From Stichopus chloronotus (taxonomy: Eukaryota > Echinodermata > Holothuroidea > Aspidochirotida > Stichopodidae): a stretch of 64,000 nt of DNA. The translations under genes were made by a program, and so were the position numbers. The notes below the pieces were generated by a model that worked only from the letters and a program-made list of their open reading frames with translations, was not told the origin of the DNA and searched no databases. Each line of letters opens with the position of its first letter. Position 1 is the first letter of the stretch. Of this stretch, positions 23,501 through 38,500 are shown one piece after another. The stretch covers positions 7,769,845 to 7,833,844 of the forward strand of contig CM037842.1 of the NCBI GenBank assembly GCA_021234535.1, read 5' to 3'.

Positions 23501-26500
23501 AGAGGGCTTGTCACCACTGCAACAAGTTTCTTGCTCCTATTCCATGTTTTTACCCTCAGTTGAACAGTGGTTTTATTTATGACAATTTTTCCAGTTTTCT
23601 GTCACTCAGATTAAAGAAGAATGCTGACAAAAGTTCCAGCACAAAGTTCCCTTTATGGGTGAATTGCATCAGAACAAGTACATATTAAAACTGTCTTCAG
23701 AACATGTACAACACAAAGCCAAACGAAAGTCACCAGAGCATCTTCATACCATAACAAAGTCACAAGAGCATGTTCACACCTTATCCAAGTCACCAGAACA
23801 TGTACAACACACAGCAAAAACAAATTACCAGAGAATCTTCATACCTTATCCAAGTCATCAGAGCATCTGAATACCTTATCCAAGTCACCAGAGCATCTGA
23901 ATACCTTATCCAAGTCATCAGAGCATCCTCATACATTAAAAAGTCACCAGAGCATCTTCATACCATATCCAAGTCATCAGAGCATCTTCGTACATTAACC
24001 AAGTCACCAGAGCATCTTCATACCTTACACAAGTTACCACAGCATGTTCATAACTTATCAAAGCCACCAGAACATGTACAACTCACAGCCAAACCAAGTC
24101 ATTAAAACATGTTCATTCCTGAAGTAAGTCATCAGAACACATACCAATCCACACCAAGACATCAGTATAAATACATTCACATCCAAACCAAGTCACCAAA
24201 ACATGAGACAGCCAACTAAAGCCACCTGATTTACATGTGCACATCTTGCTCATCACCATAACATGTACAAACCTTGCCTGTCACCAGAACATGTACGCAA
24301 CTTACCTGTCACCATAACATGAACACACACAGCCAAACCAAGTCAACAGAACATGTAACCAAATAAAGTACAGTACATACCTTAACAAAGTCACCAAAAC
24401 ATGCAAACATATGCCACTCATGGTCCTAACATTAACATGCAACAAACCTACAAAAATACATACAAAAAACATGTCTACACTTGTGGTACTAACATATACA
24501 TACTACAAACATATCTACACTCATGGTACTAAAATAGATAGAAAAACATGTCTGCACTTGTGGTACTAACATATACATACTACAAACATATCTACACTCA
24601 TGGTACTAAAATAGATAGAAAAACATGTCTACACTTGTGGTACTAACATATACATACTACAAACATATCATACTCATGGTATTAAGATATACATACAACA
24701 AACATATCTACACTCATGGTATTAAAATATAGATGCAAGGTACATACCTACACACATGTTAATAACATACAAATACAACAAACATATAAACACTCGTAGC
24801 ACTAACATGTTGATACAACAAACATAGCTACACCCATGGTACTAAAATAGATAGAAAAACATGTCTACACTTGTGGTACTAACACATACATACTACAAAG
24901 ATATACATACTCATGGTATTAAGATATACATACAACAAACATATCTACACCCATGGTACTAAAATAGAAAAACATGTCTACACTTGTGGTACTAACATAT
25001 ACATACTACATACAACAAACATATCTGCACTCATGGTACTAACACATACATAACAAACACAATAATTATCTACATTCATGGAACAAACATATCTTCACTC
25101 ATGGTCCAGTGTCATTATGATTGTAATATTCTGTGGTATCTTTAGTATTACCTGATTACTTCCAACTTCATTGTTTTCTGCTTCAATGCTCTTCTTGTAA
25201 ATTATTTCTCTCCTCCAAACCAAAAGCCAGAAGAGGATTCCCAGCATGATGTAACCAATGTTACTAAAGACATTATTAAAGGCACTGAAAAAAAAAATAT
25301 ATAAAATTATCAGTGTTTCAACAATATATATTACATGCAGCCAATAAATACTGAAGGCATTATGAAGACACTGGAAAATATGAAGATGTGATTCATATTC
25401 CAACAATCTATATCATATGTGATAGAGAAAGCATTGAAAAAATATGAAAAAAAAAACAATTTGTGAATAATATCAACAACTTAATAAGTAACCCAAACTC
25501 CTAGCATCTTATCTTAATTCATCCTCCCTCCCCGCTGTCCATAACAGTTGGGGCATTGACATGATATAATGTTTATTGATTGTGTTGATGTCTTAATGAT
25601 TTTTTATGACAATCTGAAAAGGTTGTAACTGCAGAGCGCAAAATTATCCAACTTTAATTTGGCTATAAACTACCTGCTGACCATAAGCTTACAATGGCTA
25701 CAAGCTACTTGCATTGAAATAGTTTGATTTTACCTAAAGACAGATGCTGGTCTGGAACAGAGGAAATTATAATAACAGGTATCTTGATTACCAGTAAGAT
25801 TGACCACCTAGAAAAAAGAACAGACAACACCAAAATACAATGAGCACATAAAAAACAAACATTAACTATATGGTGAGAGGACAGGAGACGCTAAAACACC
25901 CAACACTATACATACAAAGGGAAACATCAGAGTCTGAAGGTCCATTAACCAGATATGATGTCCTGCTGATAATATGTTAATCAGACTGTAGGTCAACTAT
26001 TGAAGCTATACTGCTAATGGTACGTTAATCAGACTGGAGGTCAACTTATTGAAGCTATACTGCTAATGATATGTTAATCAGACTGAAGGTCAACTATTGA
26101 AGCTATACTGCTAATGGTATGTTAATCAGACTGAAGGTCAACTTATTGAAGCTATACTGCTAATGGTATGTTAATCAGACTGGAGGTCAACTTATTGAAG
26201 CTATACTGCTAATGATATGTTAATCAGACTGAAGGTCAACTATTGAAGTTATACTGCTAATAATATGTTAATCAGACTGAAGGTCCCCTATTGAAGCTAT
26301 ACTGCTAATGGTATGTTAATCAGACTGACGGTCCACTATTGAAGCTATACTGCTTATATTATGTTGATCAGGCAGAAGGTCCACTACTGAAGCTATACTG
26401 CTAATGGTATGTTAATCAGACTGGAGGTCAACTTATTGAAGCTATACTGCTAATGATATGTTGATCAGACTGAAGGTCCACTATTGAAGCTATACTGCTT

Positions 26501-29500
26501 ATATTATGTTAATCAGACTGAAGGTCAACTATTGAAGCTATACTGCTAATAATATGTTAATCAGACTGAAGGTCAACTATTGAAGCTATACTGCTAATAA
26601 TATGTTAATCAGACTGAAGGTCCACTATTGAAGCTATACTGCTAATAATATGTTAATCAGACTGAAGGTCAACTTATTGAAGCTATACTGCTTATATTAT
26701 GTTAATAAGACAGAAGGTCCACTACTGAAGCTATACTGCTAATGGTATGTTAATCAGACAGAAGGTCCACTATTGAAGCTATCCTGCAAATGGTATGTTA
26801 TCCAGACTGGAGGTCCTCTATTGAAGCTATACTGGTAATGGTATATGTTGTTCAGACAGAAGGTCCTCTATTGAAGTGAAGCTATACTGCTAATGGTATG
26901 TTCAGTCAGACAAGGTAAACTATTGAAGCTATACTGCTAATGGTATGTTCAGTCTGAAGGCCCACTATTGTAAGCATGCTGCTAAAGATATTTTGCATTA
27001 TATTCATAACAAGTACACTTTGTGTTTATATTCTAAATTATACGCTTGGATCTGTGGATTAATTGTGAATGATTTTAACATCAGCACTATGGTGCCATAA
27101 CACTCTTACTATGGTACCATAACACTTACTGAGTGATACTGCTTTGAATCAAATGCTTTAATGGTTCTCTATTTATGGTTTCTCGGGAATCTCATACCAA
27201 CAACTTAGGTCTCACAATTCTCAGACCATTTCTTTATCATAAGTTGCTCATCCTTTCCTGTTGAGGTTATTTGTTTCTTCAGTACTCTTATAATGATTGT
27301 TGTGTGCTTTTTTACAGTCGCAATGATGTTATGTGCTTTTCTACTGTCATAATAACTGTTATGTGCTTATTACATGTATCAGAAAGATCCCTGGTATGCA
27401 TCCAACAAATGCTTTTAGGACTGAATAGGCTAGAATGAATTTGGTTAGGCGCACAACATTCAAACAAAAAATGATGGTATCCTCGCAAACTGCGGTACTT
27501 CCACATCACATAGAAATATGTAAACTAGAGGCTAGCTTTCCACACTTATGAAGTTAAAAATGCAATTGGTGGCATTCTTGAGCTGTGTTTAAGGCAACAC
27601 AGTCCCTGTCCTTCCCATGCATATGTACCAGTCTGACGTCATTCTGGTGTATTTACTTCTATTACTCTAAGCTACTGTAGTTCCATGACAGGTACAATTT
27701 CAATATGGTCTATGTTTACGACAAGCCTATAAAAAGTACCAAAATTTTACCAAATTAATTTATAATCACAAATAGGCAGAAATTGATGTAAAAGCAATAA
27801 GTTTTAAGCTATTTTTAGATGTTAGGATTACTCTGTATCAACCGTGCAAAGTTTTGTGGCATAATTTACATCACTCCTGTACCTGATTCACCTGGTACAG
27901 TAATGTTATATGGCCTAGGTGGCTACTGTAAGTATAACATAGGAATAAAGTTTGGAGATAAAGTATGTCGGCCTATGTAATTCCATCAACTTTTCACAAA
28001 ACAGCTTGACATATGCTCTACATCAATATTTTGCTAAAGCTTCTTTCTCAGAATTTCTCTGCTTTTATATGTAAACATTCACAGTAATTGTAGAAATGTA
28101 AGCTTCTTACATGATCCGAAGTCCCTTTGCAGACAGTTTGTATTTGCAGGCCTAACTTCGATAATATTTTTCCAATTGATATTGAACGTAGGATAGGCGG
28201 CACATAGGAATTTTGGGCAAAGAGGTTGACATTTCTCTTCTTATATCTAAAACAATATCGAGCATTCATACGAAATATGGCCAAGTTTAACAACACGAAT
28301 AACTTTACTTCACCTTATGCTAAAGATTGAAGGTGAATGGGTGAGTTTGGATACATGTTTAAGTAGCTCAATTTATGACCTATTTTAACATTTTAGAAAT
28401 GCATGTCTGCGAGGAGGTTTGCACCAGTGGTGGTAATGGTACTGAGACGGGTAAAAGAACCGGTATCGGTTCATCCTGGTACCCCTCAACCCTATGCACT
28501 AATGTTACAAGCACCTAATGTGTGTCTGTTACATGAATAAGCTACACCTAGTCTACTAGGTTCTTGAACAGGGCATAGATAGGGCCATTTTGATGTTCAT
28601 ATGTGTGATATTCAAAGATAATAATTTTCAGATATGTAACAGTTCTGATAAATTCAGGTAGTACAAGGTGATACTCAGTAATTTGTGAGATAACCAGTAG
28701 TAGTAGTAATAAACAGCCATGCTTTGGTAGTGAGTAGTATCAGTACTAAAATATCAGTACCAACATGAAAGCTGCAAAACCATCAAAGCCTATTAGCTCA
28801 TCTGAATTATTTGAAAATGATAACTATGTTTACCAAGCTATACAGTCATTCTGCCTTGAATGTAATCATTACAATGCACACGCCAAGCGCACAGCCTATC
28901 TGCTTTTAAGGTAAGCATTAACATACATACCAAGCATACAGGCATTCTGCCTTGTCTATAACCATTACTGATAGTAAACCTAACAAACATGCAGCCATTC
29001 TATCTTGCCTGTAACCATTACCAAGCATGCCAAGCATAGAGCTGTTCTATCTTCCCTGTAACCAATACTAAGCAAACCAAGCATAGAGCTGTTCTATCTT
29101 GCATGTAACCATTATTGAGCATACCAAGCATAGAGCTGTTCTATCTTGCATGTAATCATTACTAAGCATACCAAGCATGCATAGAGCTGTTCTGCCTTGC
29201 CTGTAGCCATTACTAAGCATGCCAAGCATAGAGCTATTCTATTTGCCTGTAACCATTACTAAGCATACCAAGCACAGAGCTGTTCTGCCTTGCCTGTAAC
29301 CATTACTAAACATACCAAGCATAGAGCTGTTCTGCCCTGCCTGTAACCATTATGTACCAAGCACAGAGCTGTTCTGCGTTGCCTGTAAACATTACTAAGC
29401 ATACCATGCATAGGGCTGTTCTACCTTGCTGGTAACCATTACTAAGCATACCAAGCATAGAGCTGTTCTGCCTTGCCTGTAACCATTACTAAACATACCA

Positions 29501-32500
29501 AGCACAGAGCTGTTCTGCCTTGCTGGTAACCATTACTACGCATACCAAGCATAGAGCTGTTCTGCCTTGCCTGTAACAATTACTAAGCATACCAAACATA
29601 GAGATGTTCTGCCTTGCCTGTAACCATTAATATGCATTCCAAGTATATAGCAATTCCACCTTTGCCTTAACTTTTTCTCAAATCCATTCAATATCAGGCA
29701 ATATTCAACACTATTACCATGGTGGCTACTTACAATCTGGTAAGTTATAACAAGTTGCACAACAGGTAATGCATAAAAGACAGCTACGGTGACCAGGTTC
29801 CATGGATACTTCTTGAATTTCTTCTCTCGAACATGGCCCTCTTGCCGAGTTGTGTCAGACAAAAAGAGTTGCTTCTAAAGAAAAATAAAACAAAGGCTTG
29901 AAACAAATCACAATCATCTTGATAGATTTCCTATATACAACACCAATGAATCTAGCTGTACAACACCAATGAATTTAGCTATACAACAAAGAGGAATCTA
30001 GCTATACAACAAAGAGGAATCTAGCTATTCAACACTGATAAATCTAGCTATACAACACCAATGAATCTAGCTATATGACAATGATTAATCTAGCTATACA
30101 ACACCAATGAATCTATAAGACACCAATGACTCTATACGACACCGATGAATCCCTACAACACCAATGATTCTACACAACACAGATAAGTCTATAAAATACA
30201 GATAAATCTATACAATACAGATGAATTCACACAAAGCTGATGAGTCTATACAACAAAGACAAACGTTCATACTTAGATGAATTACTGGGCTAAAAAAATC
30301 TACATAAATGATACGTACGGATGCTCACAAAGAAAAAAAAATAAAAGACAAAAAACAGTAAGAACACTGCTGCAATGATTACACTATTTTCTACAAAGCT
30401 TACTGCATTGTTACTTAACTTTCTTCAAGTACAATGCACAGATACTCTTCTTTTAATTTACAATAAGTAATTGTTAACAAACTAGGCATGTGTATTGTCC
30501 TAGTCTTTATGGTGAGCATGATTTGGCCACGGTCATTCAAAATGTCCCGTCTTATCAACCATGAGACATTTGATCATTTATGAGTGATTTACATTTCAGA
30601 TTTCACTACAGAGATTTCCATAATTTTTCAGCTTCCTTCAAAACAGACATAACAAAGTTATTGCAGCAAAAATTGTCTATTTGTGCTTGAGTATGCTAAT
30701 CCAAAGTATTTACTGCCATGCGATTAGTAAAAATTTTTAGCAGCGTCACTATAAAGTTGGCACACTCTATGGGAATACTATATACACATTACTTTGCTAG
30801 AGGGTAAAACAGCAAAAAGCCATCTGTTTCATATTTATTCCTTTTGAAATATGGAGAGGTCGTGAGAGATGTTTTAAATTCAAATCAAAGTAAAAAGTTT
30901 AACGAATGTCAAAGAAAACACTTTGGTCTTGTAAATGATGTGAGGGTGAAGGAAATCTCTTGATAAACAGCAAAGGCAGCCTGAAGAGCAAAATTTAATT
31001 TTGGCCCAATTTTGGTATAAAGAATTTCTTTTTTTTTATTGAAGAAAGATAAGGAGAGTACTCTTCTCATATGAAAGGCTATTGGTACAATCTGACTGCA
31101 ATGGTTTCCTGTGCTATATCTTCCAAACAAGCCTAGCCAAAGTGAGGCACAAGTCAACTGCAATGGTTTCCTGTGCTATATCTTCCAAACAAGCCTAGCC
31201 AAAGTGAGGCACAAGTTCAATTAGGCTCCCAGAACAGTTATATTTTAACAACATATCTTTCAGCTTACATGTATGAAACATTACAATAAAAAAAAAAAAG
31301 TAATCAACAAATTAATTATCAGTTACTTAGTTCCAACCTTTGAGAGATAAACTGTTTTTTCGTGTTCAATATCTTCTAATGTATCAAAACCATCAAAGGC
31401 ATCAACAGATTGAGTATCCTCATCAGTATCTTGCAGTGGTGGTACTCCACTAGATAAAGACACAGAACGTAATATAGTTGACCTGTTTTCACCTTCATTA
31501 GATGCTAAACCAGCACCAGAGTCTGTAAAGAACAATTGAAACCGTAAATTACAAACTCGCTCACAGCCAATAAACATGGCGGAAGCACACAAACAGTGAC
31601 CAGAAGCAGACCATTAAATTATAATTGATATTAATTCTGAAACTAATGGATGCAATAACTGAGCTGGATATGGCTTTGACACATTCTTTGGAACATCTAA
31701 TGCATACTACAAGTGACATAGACCTAGTTAATCTTTAATGTATTCAAGCAGGATGTGCTGTTATTCCTGCATTTTCCAAAGTACACCAAAGGACTCCTTA
31801 TACTTCTTATAGTTGCAGAAAGTTATAAAACTTCCTGTACAGGTATATTTGTCCACGTGTAGCCTAATTCCTAAAGGAAATGCTTTTGCGTAGGCGTTTT
31901 GTTGTAGCAGTGTTCACATGGAAGTGCCGCACATTTACCACAGGGTCCAGTTCCGCTAATTTTTACCTGAAAAAACTAAATCGCTCTTCTTTCTACCATA
32001 ATTAACACTCTGATTAATGAAATTTTTAATGAAAGAAACCTGGCACGGCATGTTATTATCCACATTGGTAGAAGATCAAACGTAAAGGCTATTTTTATTC
32101 CTTCAAACAGCACATCCTACTTTAATTCTGACACCTTAAACTAATGCATGCTTTAACTGGGACAGATAAAGCTGATCTTTGACCTATTTATTCTAACATC
32201 TAATGGATACTATAATTGACATGGACCTAGTTAATCTTTAATGTATTAATTCTGACACCTTAAACCAATGCATGCTTTAACTGGGACAGATACAGCTGAT
32301 CTTTGACATATTTATTCTAATATCTAATGGACACTTTAATTGACATAGACCTAGTTAATCTTTAATGTATTAATTCTGACACCTTAAACCAATGCATGCT
32401 TTAACTGGGACAGATACAGCTGATCTTTGACATATTTATTCTAATATCTAATGGACACTTTAATTGACATAGACCTAGTTAATCTTTAATGCATTAAGTC

Positions 32501-35500
32501 TGACACCTTAAACCAATGCATGCTTTAACTGGGATGGATACAGCTGATCTTTGACATATTCTAACATCTAATGAACTGAACACTATAATTGACATGAACA
32601 TAGTTAATCTTTAACATCTTCAATCTAACACACTAAATTAATGGATACTAGAACTAAGATGGAAATAGTTAATCTGAAAGGTGATAGTTGTGACACCTTA
32701 AACTTCTACGCTTTAATAACACCTTAAAGTGATGGTGTGAGTTTGAAGAAACTGACATCCAACTATACTGTCATTCACTTGAGTGTACCACGTAAGTAAT
32801 TAGGGAACACTTCAGAGGTGCAAACTGTCAATTCCATCAGAAGTCTTTGAATTTTAGCAGAAATATCAACCAAACATGGGGAAATCTAGAATGTGCTGCA
32901 GACAAAACTTATTCAGTCTCACAGTGATATTTGCTTGAACAGGCTTATGAAAATGAAACACTAGGACCTACTGCATATTTACTACACAACAACCTCTTGC
33001 AGTTGTACACCACGACGTACACAAACAGCAGTAGCACATGTGTTGTATACAGTGTGTGCTATTACACCTACATATAGTACCATATCATTGAGTATTGCCA
33101 TAACATGACTGTACACTACACCGAACTTGATACTTGCAATGTTACAGATTTTTGTACTTTCATTTATTCTACTACAGAAGCAACAAGTTCCTAGCAAGCA
33201 ACCTGGTAAGAGAATTCAAGGCTTTCAGTGCAGAGAATGCAATAAAAAACAGAAGATTTTACCCAGCACAGAACACACAACATTCCTTAGTGTGAGGAAT
33301 ATTGTAGGTGTTGGTCAGCACTCATAAAAAGAACTCATATTTTCCAAAGAACTGTTCAAAATTTCATAGATGTATACCATTACAGCAAGTTTTAGAAACT
33401 TTCGTCATTTTTGGTCATTATGCAAGTCACTAATGAAGTATTGGGGAGAAGAGTAAAGCATAAGTAGCAAAATGGCTATGTTTCCAGCTTATTCAAACTC
33501 ACACCATCACTTTAAACTAATGGAAGCTGTAATTGGTACAGCAGTTTTTGAATGGGCAAAGTCTAATATATACACATTGTACTGAACATTGGATTTCAAG
33601 TTTATCAAATTTAGATTTTGTAATAAAATTTGACTTGAAGTAGCATGGGGGCCCATGAGTCCATCACCTAACAAACATTTTAATCCTTAAAATATGAAAA
33701 CATTATTATAATAAATGTAACTTGATAGAGGTATTCATAAATCTGCCTTTATCATTCTTATACCTTTTGCTTGTGTTAAAAATGAGTAAGTACTTGGAAA
33801 TATATCTTGAATTTAACATAGCTGTACATAACACTAGGCTTATGATGGAACCTTGAGTCGATCATGTCAGAAGAAGACCAATCAAAATACTGTGTATTAT
33901 CAAACAAATACGTAATAATAATGTCAAAAACAGTAAAAATGTTGTCTCTTCTATCCAAATTTTGAATGAGAGTTTTACCAAAAATATTCTGGTGGATATT
34001 TTGGTACAATTTGAAATATGATAGTCAGCAACATTGCTGAAACTTAAAAATTTGACTGTGAGTAAACTGCTTCCATGGAAATGAAAAATAACACGACAAA
34101 TACTTGTTTTTGATGTTGTCTTAAGTAAATATGATGCTTTGGAATTCCTTTGAGTCCACACGGCCTCACTGAAGTTTAGAATGCATTGATTGACTCAAAG
34201 TACTGATCGACTCAAGGTACACCTAGTATTCTGGAATAGCAGGTATATTGATGGCAGTTGTAATTATAGTCTGTAAAGATAATAAATATTACTAACGTTG
34301 GACTTGACTCCTATATAGCTGTTGCTGTATTAAAAGTGCAATATTGTCATATTGGAAAATTATATATCTAAGCTAACATACTATATGTCATTGGCACAGG
34401 AAAAGGCAGTATTAGAGAAAAATATACATAGCATATAGTCAGTATTAGAGAAAAATATACATAGCATGTAAACATGGCATATTATTATACAACAGAACTA
34501 CATGTTAATATAATTATAATAGAGACATGTATGTCAATGAAGCAGGTATACTGTATTGTACACAATTACAATGATTCATATATTACCAACTGATCCATAA
34601 CCAAGTCCATGGCGATTGGTTGTTTCATTACTTGGATTATCTGCAAGAAGAATTGAAAATTACAAAACAATGATAGATATTTACTTAACATTCTCCACAT
34701 AACATCCGCTCAATTTCTTAATATTCACACTCACCAAAGAAAATTAAGCTCAAAGAAGCACAAACTGCACATGAAAAGAATTTCTTGAATTTAGTGTGTC
34801 AAAATAAAGGAACATGGATTTACAACATGGATTATATTTATGCACATACTGGCTAAAATTCAATTTGATGATATTTTACCAACTAGCACACCATAAATTA
34901 ACATATTAATGTAACTAGCACACCAAAGATTAAAAATATCAACATAATTATCACACCAAAGACTTACATATCAATCTAACGTAAGCACACCCAAGACTAA
35001 CGTATCAATGTAACCAGCACATCACAGATCAACATACTACTAGCACACCATAGATTAACACATCAATGTGTTAAGCACACCATAGCTTAACATATCAATG
35101 TTACTAGCACACCAAAGATTAACATATCAACATAATTATCACACCAAAGACTAAAACATCAATCTAACTTAAGCACACCATAGACTAACATATCACTCTA
35201 ACCAGTACACCATAGATTAACATACTACTAGCACACCATAGGTTAGCACATCAATATATTAGGCATACCATCCATTGACATATCAATGTGACAAGCACAC
35301 CATGAACTAACATATCAGTGTAACTAGCACACCAAAGATTAATGCATAACTAGCACACCACAGCTGAACATATCAATGTAACTAGCACACCATGAATAAA
35401 CATACCAATGTAACTAGCACACCAAAGATTAACACGTAACTAGCACACCATAGACTAACATATCAATGTAACTAGCAAAAAATGAATTAACATACCAATG

Positions 35501-38500
35501 TAACATGTAACACGTGAACATTTAAATGACAAATCTATTCATACACATTTGATATATCATTATGTAACACATGTTTGATTCTGGGGTTGGGCAGTGTCAC
35601 GGTACCCAAGTCATTACTGGTATTTGCAGTACCGGCAGCTGAACCTGTTTGGCAGCTGAATCTGTTTTTGTGAGTACCAGTTCTGAATACTTTCTCAGTC
35701 TCGTTGAAATTGTCTAAATCAGTCCAGTCTGCGATTTTTTTTTTTCAAAGGTAGCACTAATACTTACATATCAATATCAATATGGACAAAAATCAATTCC
35801 AATTCCATTTTAAAACATTTTGTTTCAATGTATCAGGAAAAAATAAAGACAAGATTTCTGAAAGTAGATGTACAGTATTCATAGCCATAAACGATCGTGG
35901 TTAACTTGATACACAATAGCAGTTACTGTCTTATGGTTGATAAAGCATCTATTTTGCATTATGATAGCAAAATCATGCTGTGAAAAAATTGCACATGTCT
36001 GTGCAAACATTGTCAGCATCTCCAAGATCTGCTTTAAATGAGAGTAAGTTTTGAAAAAAAAATGTCTGTGAATGTGTCTGATGTGTTTACTCTGTCTTTA
36101 AGTAAACGCTACATTAACGTTCATCCCCAATTCTACTTGCTGCAATGTTCCTTGCCTACAGAACTATTTGGTATACCTGTAGCAACAGTAACTTGAAATT
36201 TTGTGAAATCACTGCTTACTGCATTAATTACACATACAATCGGGCTGTTGCAAAGACATGTTCCCTGTACATGCAATATGTACAGTATGTTGTCAACCAC
36301 ACATAGCCCTCTCAAGTAAGGAAAGTTGCTACAGCAATAAAAATGCTTAAGTTAAATGGCCTTACCTCAGCTAAAATAAATGTTACCACATCATCTTCAA
36401 TACTGATTATTCTTACATGTAACCATCATCAAATGGCAGGAGAACATAGACTTTATCAGTACTCTGTCATCAATTAAGATCTGATACATTCTGTAACAAC
36501 CCTGAAAAAGTATGCATTTGTTTTCTTTGTAACAAAATAGTGAGGAATCCAGATCCAAGTGGCAATTTGCAACCACTAACTTGAGCAAGTTAAGTGGTCA
36601 GTGCTGAACACATTGAGGGGAGGGGGGGGTGAGAATGGAAGATAATAGGATGTTTAATGTAGGACATTTACAAATGCCTTTTAAAGAGTGCCATTTTAAG
36701 AGTGAATTCTTTTGCCCATCCCCTTGTGGCTATGAGCAAATATGATTGAGCTTGGTCTCAACTGCATTGATTTAAAGAATTTGAAATTGTGTTGGTCTGT
36801 GTGACACTGTTATATATGATGAAATATTCTCCACAATTTTTTAAGTTGAATGTACAAAACTTTTAGTGTAAAATGTGCCATCCTGTTCCTGATGACCAAA
36901 TATAATCTTAGCAATATATTAGACACCATATAGCACATTTTCAACCAGTTTGGATCAAAATTTACTTAAAATCTTAGTCAATTCTGTTCCTCTACTGTAA
37001 ATGTAAGGCACATCAGTTAGTAATACATGTATTGGATAGGCTCTATCTCAGTACATACATTTATATGTTAGGCTACAGCAAAAGTCCCAAGTCAATCTGG
37101 ACGAAAATATCTCATAGCAGGAAACCTTCCAATTGTAAAAGTTTGTGAAAATATTGCGGAATATTAGTTTAGGGTCATTTGCACATGTCATGTAAATGTT
37201 TTGGGTATTTCTGACCGACTGAGGTATTTCTCAATACTTTCGACATTCGATCCTGCTTTCCTCAGCAGGTGATAGTAGCTACAGTACAAATTATACACAG
37301 ACAATACAACTTGTGAGATGCGACAATGGTTTTTGTGACTGAAATCTTTTACTTTAGGGAGTCTAAAACCTTAACAGCATTATCGCAGTTTGCATCAACA
37401 GAGAGTTGTCTTTGGAATAAACGTTAGTTAGGCATTTGTTTCGACCATGCTGCTTCGATTTAGTGCCGTAGCATGCATGCACAATGTACACTGTGTGTTG
37501 GCGCAGCGCAACAGCATACTACATATGTACTTACATGTGCAGTGCAGGCTCAAAACTGTAGATGAAAGCCTTATTCATCGGCTATTTTTTCTTCCCGTTA
37601 ATATCACTGATGTTTCTTTTTGGCGAGAATTATTATAAAATGCTGCTTCAGTTTTTTACCAACACACATATTATCCAACTTGTAGAAACGAGGTGACAAC
37701 ATGCACGCATGCACCCGTCTTTTTGTTATTCTCATGTACCTTACATGGTGGCAAGGATAGCCATATTGGCCTTTCAACTGTTTTTCTAGGTAGGTGTGGG
37801 GTATTGTGGAATATTCCTGGTTCTCTCACTTTGTTTTAGTCTTACATTTATAGTTACTTATTTTAATGTTCCATTGTGGACAACTTTTTTCTTTATACTA
37901 AACTGCTAATTTGTGTTTGATGTGCCCTGCAGGGTGCACAGTTTTTGCAGAAACAACTTGAAGCACTGGCTTGGAATTTTCTGTAATTCCCAATCACAGA
38001 CTACTCCAATGACATACTTCTGAATACTGCGTGTATATACTGCAACCAGTGGTGCACATCTGATTGGCCAATGAAGCACAAGCCATTGCATGAAGGTAAG
38101 AATATGTTACGAGTCTAGTTACATACTCTCTGGTTGACTAACTTTCCTGAAAGAGTGAGCGGGTGTCAACACTGGTTTCTTCACATGGCTTTACTCTTTA
38201 CTGGTATTGACCTCCATTAATATCGATAACATTCTTGCACTTTTTAAGATACACCTACATACTTCATGTGACATCTGTGCAAGCTTCGCTTCTGGAGCTA
38301 TCAAGTTTACAACTGGTTTTCACAATTTGACCCTGTTGACCCCAAAATAACTTTGACCTCCACCAAAACCAATAAGATTTTTCTACTCAATGTGGTGAAC
38401 CCACATACCAACTATGAGATTTTTCCAAGCTTCACTTCTGGAGATATCGCGTTTACGAGTTTTTCACAATTTGACCAACTGTTAACCTCAACTGACCTTT

